This document shows positions 1-5,407 of a DNA stretch of 5,407 nt, one piece after another. The stretch spans positions 1 to 5,407 of the forward strand of contig JAUWZG010000067.1 in NCBI GenBank assembly GCA_030615425.1, read 5' to 3'. The number at the start of each line of letters is the position of its first letter. Positions within the stretch are counted from its first letter, which is position 1. A model generated the notes under the pieces. That model saw only the letters and a list, made by a program, of their open reading frames with translations. It was not told where the DNA came from and did no database searches. The position numbers and the translations under genes were made by a program. The stretch is from Dehalococcoidia bacterium (GTDB lineage: Bacteria > Chloroflexota > Dehalococcoidia > Dehalococcoidales > BS750m-G39).

Positions 1-1700
<1,700 letters not shown>

Positions 1701-1707
1701 TTCTATT

Positions 1708-1736
1708 ATTATAGCACAATTTAGCTGTGAGGTGAA
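1708..1736 (-). promoter_or_regulatory. gyrB promoter (sigma70/SigA type)
   Basis: On the minus strand TTCACC (1736-1731, 4 of 6 matches to TTGACA) is followed by a 17-nt spacer and a perfect TATAAT (1713-1708). The predicted start is near 1701-1700, giving a leader of about 114 nt before gyrB. The promoter begins only 10 bp after the hisS stop codon. No convincing terminator separates hisS from it, so gyrB may receive both its own transcription and read-through from hisS. Confidence 0.65.
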
Positions 1737-1746
1737 GCTGGGGAAG

Positions 1747-2997
1747 CTACTTTAGCAATCCTTGTAGCTTACTAATAGGAATAGTTTTCTGCTCGGCGCT
1801 GGTCATATCCCGCAGTATCACCGTCCCCGCCTTTACCTCCTCCTCCCCGATAATCACCGCATAACGAACGCCGAGGTTATTCGCCTGCCTCAGTTGAGCC
1901 TTGAGGCTTTTGTCGCCCAGGGCTTCTATTACCCCGATGCCCGCCCCCCTCAGCGCAGACGCCAGTTTTATCGCTGTGTCTTTAGCTTCATCGCCGAGAG
2001 AGGCAATAAATACCTGGGGCTTGGGCAGTGTTGGGATGGCAACCTTCTGTTTCTTTAGGTTGAGTATTATTCGCTCAATGCCAGCGGCGAAGCCGAGAGC
2101 CGGCGTGGGCTTACCACCCAGCTCCTCAATCAGGTCATCATACCGCCCCCCACCTACCAGGGTGCTCTGGGCGCCTCCCCCCTCGGGCTGAATCTCAAAC
2201 ACCGTCCTGGTGTAGTAGTCCAGCCCCCGCACCAGCTGGTGATTGACCACGAAGGGGAGGTCAAGTAGCTGCAGGTATCTCTTTAACTGCTTGAAGTGCT
2301 CGGCACACTCCGGGCAGAGGTAATCAATACTTCTGGGGGCGGAGTCGGATATTTGCTGGCAGGAGGGCTTCTTACAGTCAAGCAGGCGAAGCGGGTTTCT
2401 CCCGAGTCTGGCCTTGCAGTCGGGGCAAAGCTCCTGGGTGTGGTCGGCGTAGTAACCTTTCAGGGTAGCTATGTAGTCTGGTCGGCACTTCTTGCAGCCG
2501 ATGCTATTTAGCTGGAGGGTCATCTTGCGAAGGTTTACTGAGGCGAGGAATCGCCAGGCCATGTCAATGACCTCGCCGTCAAGGGCAGGGTCGTCATCGC
2601 CGATAGCCTCATAGCCAAACTGATAGTGTTGGCGGTATCTTCCCGCCTGAGGTCTTTCGTATCTGAAGATAGAAGCAATATAATATAGCTTTACCGGCTG
2701 GGGCAAATTATGCAGCCCGTGTTCCAGATAGGCCCGGCATACCGGGGCTGTGCCCTCCGGCCTCAGGGTGAGCCGGCTACCCCCCCGGTCTTCAAAGGTA
2801 TACATTTCCTTTTTGACAATGTCGGTGTCTTCGCCGACACTGCGGGCAAAAAGCTTGGTGTCCTCAAAGGTCGGGGCGTCAAGGCGCTCGTAGCCATAGA
2901 GCTGAGCGATTTCGGCTACCTTCTGCTCTATATAGCGCCAGCATGCTTGCTCCTGGGGCAGGATATCCGAGGTTCCGCGTGGTACCTGATACAACAT
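1747..2997 (-). CDS. hisS: Histidyl-tRNA synthetase (class II)
   Basis: This enzyme activates histidine with ATP and charges tRNA-His in the cytoplasm. The 416 residues match the usual bacterial length of about 420. The N-terminus PRGTSDILP (6-14) is the classic start of the family. Class II catalytic features appear in order: RPEGTAP (79-85), motif 2 FRYERPQAGRYRQ (111-123) with the downstream Q126 and E130, the HisA motif LVRGLDYYT (255-263) with its ATP-binding Arg at 257, HisB GGGRYDDL (282-289), and motif 3 LGFAAGIERI (301-310). The anticodon-binding domain spans about 326-416. The insertion between motif 2 and HisA carries four cysteine pairs (168/171, 191/194, 208/213, 228/231), suggesting bound zinc. 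The ATG at 2997 is set by homology. There is no clear Shine-Dalgarno sequence, only a weak GAG 5 nt upstream. A HisZ paralogue is unlikely because the charging motifs and C-terminal domain are complete. Confidence 0.98.
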   Translation of the reverse strand: MLYQVPRGTSDILPQEQACWRYIEQKVAEIAQLYGYERLDAPTFEDTKLFARSVGEDTDIVKKEMYTFEDRGGSRLTLRPEGTAPVCRAYLEHGLHNLPQPVKLYYIASIFRYERPQAGRYRQHYQFGYEAIGDDDPALDGEVIDMAWRFLASVNLRKMTLQLNSIGCKKCRPDYIATLKGYYADHTQELCPDCKARLGRNPLRLLDCKKPSCQQISDSAPRSIDYLCPECAEHFKQLKRYLQLLDLPFVVNHQLVRGLDYYTRTVFEIQPEGGGAQSTLVGGGRYDDLIEELGGKPTPALGFAAGIERIILNLKKQKVAIPTLPKPQVFIASLGDEAKDTAIKLASALRGAGIGVIEALGDKSLKAQLRQANNLGVRYAVIIGEEEVKAGTVILRDMTSAEQKTIPISKLQGLLK

Positions 2998-3013
2998 GAT
3001 TTCTCTGTGAGCT

Positions 3014-3042
3014 AGAATACAGTATTGGCGCTGGGTTGTAAA
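3014..3042 (-). promoter_or_regulatory. hisS proximal promoter P1
   Basis: On the minus strand TTTACA (3042-3037, 5 of 6) is followed by a 17-nt spacer and TATTCT (3019-3014, 4 of 6). The predicted start is near 3007, only about 10 nt before the hisS ATG. That would give a nearly leaderless mRNA, in line with the absence of a proper ribosome binding site. No T-box-like leader fits in this space, so tRNA-sensing control of hisS from P1 is not supported. Confidence 0.5.
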
Positions 3043-3047
3043 GAGAT

Positions 3048-3076
3048 ATTATATGGAAACCCCTCCCCCTTTTTAA
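3048..3076 (-). promoter_or_regulatory. hisS distal promoter P2 (candidate)
   Basis: On the minus strand TTAAAA (3076-3071, 4 of 6) is followed by a 17-nt spacer and a perfect TATAAT (3053-3048). The predicted start is near 3041, a leader of about 43 nt. The -35 box and most of the spacer lie inside the inverted-repeat element at 3059-3150. The G-rich spacer is unusual, so this call is weaker than P1 despite the better -10 box. Confidence 0.35.
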
Positions 3077-3150
3077 CTTTTGTTTTTCTTCCCACCCAGC
3101 CCGCCCCACTAGGGCTTTGCCCTTAAACCCCTGCTTTAAGGGGGTGAGGT
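3059..3150. repeat. Palindrome-rich intergenic element with imperfect inverted ends
   Basis: The left end (3059-3070) and right end (3139-3150) are 12-bp inverted repeats matching at 10 of 12 positions (ACCCCTCCCCCT against AGGGGGTGAGGT). Inside lies a perfect 8-bp inverted repeat CCCTTAAA (3120-3127) / TTTAAGGG (3135-3142) with a 7-nt loop. A second small hairpin, AGGGC-TTT-GCCCT (3111-3123), overlaps it and is mutually exclusive with it. The stretch 3060-3110 is strongly pyrimidine-rich on the plus strand (43 of 51 bases). Neither hairpin is followed by a T-run on either strand, so a terminator is unlikely. It resembles a small non-coding repeat (REP- or MITE-like), but copy number cannot be judged from one window. 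Confidence 0.4.
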
Positions 3151-3163
3151 AGATAAAGATATT

Positions 3164-3193
3164 TTGCAACCAGCAGTCCGCTTGCGCTATACT
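3164..3193 (+). promoter_or_regulatory. rel promoter, positioned for a leaderless transcript
   Basis: TTGCAA (3164-3169, 4 of 6) is followed by an 18-nt spacer and TATACT (3188-3193, 5 of 6). Only six bases separate the -10 box from the rel ATG, so the expected start is at or within a base or two of A3200. No Shine-Dalgarno sequence exists upstream, and an in-frame TGA overlaps the end of this region (3194-3196). Promoter placement and lack of a ribosome binding site therefore agree on a leaderless mRNA. Confidence 0.6.
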
Positions 3194-3199
3194 TGAAAT

Positions 3200-5368
3200 A
3201 TGAGTCTCGCCGAGCTTATAGAGAAGGCTAAAGGATATCTACCGTCAGAGAAGATAGCCTTGGTGGAGGATGCCTACGATTTTGCCGCCGAAGCCCACCA
3301 GGGGCAGGTGCGCAAGTCAGGCGATGCCTATATAGAGCACCCGCTACAGGTTGCCTTGATTTTAGCCGAGCTCCAGTTTGATGCCAGCGCTCTGGCGGCA
3401 GCCTTACTTCATGATGTTCCTGAGAACTGCGGCATAGCTGTCTCCGAGCTTGAAGCCAGGTTTGGCCCTGAGGTAAGCAAGCTGGTCGATGGCACCACTA
3501 AGTTGGGCAAGCTCTCCCTGCACGCTCCAAGTGCGGCGACTAGGAAATCGCAGGCGGAGAACCTGAGGAAGATGCTGGTAGCTATGGCTGAGGACCTTCG
3601 CGTGGTCTTTATCAAGCTGGCTGACAGGCTGCATAATATGCGCACGCTAAGTGCGTTAGCACCGGAAATGCAGCGCAGCATTGCCCAGGAGACACTGGAG
3701 ATATATGCCCCCTTGTCTCATCGGTTGGGGATATGGGAGCTAAAGTGGCAGCTGGAGGATTTATCCTTCCGTTATCTGGCACCAGAGAGATACCACCAGG
3801 TTGCCAAATTGGTCGCCGCCCGCCGCGCTCAACGAGAGCGCTTTATCGCTCAGGTAATCAAGATGTTAGAAGTGGAGTTTAAGCGGGAGGGCTTAAGAGC
3901 TGAGATATCAGGCAGACCCAAGCATATCTACAGTATATACCAGAAAATGCAGAGGTATGCTGCCCAGGACAAGCACTTTGATGATATACACGACCTTCTC
4001 GCCCTTCGGATATTAGTTGGCTCGGTGGCTGATTGTTATAATGCTCTGGGCACCATCCACAGTTTGTGGCGCCCTTTGCCCGGTGAGTTTGACGACTTTA
4101 TTGCTAATCCCAAGCCAAACGGTTACCAGGCATTGCATACCGTCGTAGTCTGTCTGGGCACTATCCCCCTGGAGGTTCAGATTCGCACCCGTGAAATGCA
4201 TCATATTGCTGAATATGGCGTCGCCGCTCACTGGCGCTATAAAGAGGGCGAGAAGGAGGATATGCACTTCGAGGAGAGGATAGCCTGGCTGCGCCAATTG
4301 ATTGACTGGCATCGGGAGCTCAGCGGGGCTGAAGAATTTTTGGAATCGGTTAAAACAGATATATTTATTGACCAGGTTTTTGTTTACACCCCTAAAGGAG
4401 AGATAAAGGATTTGCCCAAGGGTTCTACCCCCCTTGATTTTGCTTATCGGGTTCACACTGAGTTGGGGCACCGCTGCATAGGAGCTAAGGTGAACGGCAA
4501 GCTGGTGCCACTCAGTTATCAGCTCAATAATGGTGATGTAGTAGAGATTGTGTCATCTAAGGGGGCTAAAGCACCGAGCCGAGATTGGTTGAACCCGCAC
4601 CTGGGCTATACCAAAACATCTCATGCCAGGGAAAAGATACGGCAGTGGTTTAAGAGGCAGGAACGGGCAGAAAATATTGAGCGAGGTCGGGAGCTTCTGG
4701 AAAAGGAGATGAGGCATCTGGGGATAAGACCCAGCGAGCGGGAGGAGCTAGCTAAGCTGTTCAAATATGATAGTCTGGATGATTTTCTGGCAGCTATTGG
4801 CTATGGCGGCATTTCCACTCATCAGATTGCCTTGAAGCTATCTGCCCAGCAGGAGCCACCTCCGGTAAAGGCGGAAGTCGCTCTACCCAAGCCACCAGAA
4901 GCAGCTATCCGGGTGCTGGGGATGGGGGATTTAGTTACCCATTTAGCCCAGTGTTGTCGCCCTTTGCCCGGGGATAAGATTATTGGCTATGTCACTCGCA
5001 GTCGGGGGGTGACCATTCACCGTCAGGATTGCTACAGTGTGGTTCATGAGGATGAGAAGGAGCGATTGATTGCGGTGGAGTGGGGGCAGACCGATTCCCT
5101 ATATCCGGTTAATATTCAGGTTGAAGCCTGGGACAGGGTGGGGCTCATCCGTGACATTACCACTATTGTGGCTGAGGAGGGGGTTAACATTGCTTCGGTA
5201 AGCTCAGTTCACCATGATGACAATAGTGTTTCCGAAAATTTTACCTTGCAAACCAAGGACCTAGCTCAGCTAAGTCGGCTCATGGCAAAAATCGATGGCA
5301 TTCGAGGGGTGATAGGTGTTTCCAGGGTTGGAGACGAAGCAACTATAAAACCAAAACCCTCAGCCTAA
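3200..5368 (+). CDS. rel: RelA/SpoT-family (p)ppGpp synthetase/hydrolase (long Rel)
   Basis: This protein makes the alarmone (p)ppGpp from ATP and GTP/GDP, and probably degrades it, in the stringent response. Its 722 residues have the full long-Rel layout. The HD hydrolase domain (about 20-175) has H33, H71-D72, E75 and D142. The synthetase domain (about 235-350) has GRPKHIYSIYQKM (238-250), D265, EFDD (296-299), NGYQALHT (307-314) and E325 before QIRT. TGS is at about 390-452. After a helical linker comes the Cys/His ribosome-contact domain (C585-C586, H607, D610-C611), then ACT (about 637-710). The ATG at 3200 is fixed by an in-frame TGA two codons upstream. Two oddities: HDxxED reads HDVPEN (Asn at 76), and the synthetase motif is RelA-type EXDD rather than the RXKD of most bifunctional Rel enzymes. 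The other hydrolase residues are intact, so bifunctional activity is likely but not certain. rpsT follows within 11 nt. Confidence 0.97.
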   Translation: MSLAELIEKAKGYLPSEKIALVEDAYDFAAEAHQGQVRKSGDAYIEHPLQVALILAELQFDASALAAALLHDVPENCGIAVSELEARFGPEVSKLVDGTTKLGKLSLHAPSAATRKSQAENLRKMLVAMAEDLRVVFIKLADRLHNMRTLSALAPEMQRSIAQETLEIYAPLSHRLGIWELKWQLEDLSFRYLAPERYHQVAKLVAARRAQRERFIAQVIKMLEVEFKREGLRAEISGRPKHIYSIYQKMQRYAAQDKHFDDIHDLLALRILVGSVADCYNALGTIHSLWRPLPGEFDDFIANPKPNGYQALHTVVVCLGTIPLEVQIRTREMHHIAEYGVAAHWRYKEGEKEDMHFEERIAWLRQLIDWHRELSGAEEFLESVKTDIFIDQVFVYTPKGEIKDLPKGSTPLDFAYRVHTELGHRCIGAKVNGKLVPLSYQLNNGDVVEIVSSKGAKAPSRDWLNPHLGYTKTSHAREKIRQWFKRQERAENIERGRELLEKEMRHLGIRPSEREELAKLFKYDSLDDFLAAIGYGGISTHQIALKLSAQQEPPPVKAEVALPKPPEAAIRVLGMGDLVTHLAQCCRPLPGDKIIGYVTRSRGVTIHRQDCYSVVHEDEKERLIAVEWGQTDSLYPVNIQVEAWDRVGLIRDITTIVAEEGVNIASVSSVHHDDNSVSENFTLQTKDLAQLSRLMAKIDGIRGVIGVSRVGDEATIKPKPSA

Positions 5369-5373
5369 GGAGG
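5367..5373 (+). promoter_or_regulatory. Strong ribosome binding site for rpsT, overlapping the rel stop
   Basis: AAGGAGG begins inside the rel TAA stop codon and ends 6 nt before a TTG. This near-perfect site at ideal spacing decides the TTG start at 5380. Its overlap with the rel stop suggests translational coupling of the two genes. Confidence 0.8.
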
Positions 5374-5379
5374 TAGATA

Positions 5380-5407
5380 TTGCCAGTTAGTAAATCGGCT
5401 CAAAAAC
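5380..5407 (+). CDS. rpsT: Probable 30S ribosomal protein S20, first 9 codons only
   Basis: An open frame begins at TTG after a strong ribosome binding site and runs off the right edge. The visible start reads MPVSKSAQK. S20 proteins, which bind 16S rRNA in the small subunit, typically begin with a short basic segment containing K-S-A followed by basic residues, so this is the best guess, but nine residues cannot prove it. It lies 11 nt after rel on the same strand with no terminator between, so co-transcription is likely. That a gene begins here is more certain than its identity. Confidence 0.6.

Noticed and set aside
1721..1746. Terminator after hisS
   Set aside because: Only a 4-bp AGCT/AGCT repeat is visible, with no stable stem and no T-run, so read-through into gyrB is more likely.
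2998..3058. T-box riboswitch upstream of hisS
   Set aside because: The space between the predicted hisS starts and the ATG is 10-45 nt, far too short, and no T-box consensus or antiterminator is seen.
3111..3144. Hairpins in the hisS-rel region as a rho-independent terminator
   Set aside because: No T-run follows the stems on either strand, and the region lies between two divergent gene starts where no transcript needs to end.
2879..3169. 96-codon minus-strand frame overlapping the hisS start and the intergenic region
   Set aside because: It overlaps hisS out of frame, crosses the candidate hisS promoters and the repeat-like element, and has a low-complexity sequence with no family resemblance.
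4013..4471. 152-codon open frame on the minus strand inside rel
   Set aside because: It lies wholly within the strongly conserved synthetase and TGS coding region of rel, resembles no known protein and has no recognisable motif. It is a shadow frame.

Overview
The window holds four genes of core information processing and growth control. A DNA gyrase subunit B gene (gyrB) is on the minus strand and is cut by the left edge. A complete histidyl-tRNA synthetase gene (hisS) lies upstream of it on the same strand. A complete long RelA/SpoT-family (p)ppGpp synthetase/hydrolase gene (rel) runs divergently on the plus strand. The first codons of a probable ribosomal protein S20 gene (rpsT) follow rel and are cut by the right edge. 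These are chromosomal housekeeping genes. I see no phage, insertion sequence, CRISPR or defence genes.

The organism is a bacterium of moderate GC content. The gyrB/hisS/rel neighbourhood, the HisRS insertion carrying four cysteine pairs and the style of the Rel N-terminus remind me of Chloroflexota, class Dehalococcoidia. That placement rests on memory, not on a search, and is moderate at best.

Layout: 1-1586 is gyrB (minus, partial). 1587-1746 is a 160-bp gap with a good promoter (perfect TATAAT), a structured leader of about 114 nt and a Shine-Dalgarno-like site. 1747-2997 is hisS (minus). 2998-3199 is a 202-bp divergent control region. It contains two candidate hisS promoters, a palindrome-rich, strongly strand-biased element of about 92 bp with imperfect 12-bp inverted ends, and one strong rel promoter. 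3200-5368 is rel (plus). From 5367 on there is a strong ribosome binding site and a TTG-initiated start of rpsT.

Functionally, HisRS charges tRNA-His, and long Rel proteins sense uncharged tRNA on stalled ribosomes and make (p)ppGpp, so the divergent region controls both a charging enzyme and the alarm for failed charging. rpsT follows rel directly and probably shares its transcript. The most interesting points are: (1) rel appears to be transcribed as a leaderless mRNA, with its -10 box six bases before the ATG and an in-frame stop between them; (2) Rel combines a RelA-type EFDD synthetase motif with an otherwise intact hydrolase site in which HDxxED reads HDVPEN; (3) a possible small repeat element sits between the hisS and rel promoters; (4) the gyrB promoter would start its transcript at or next to the ATG of a 19-codon upstream ORF. 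I found no unmistakably new multi-gene system here.
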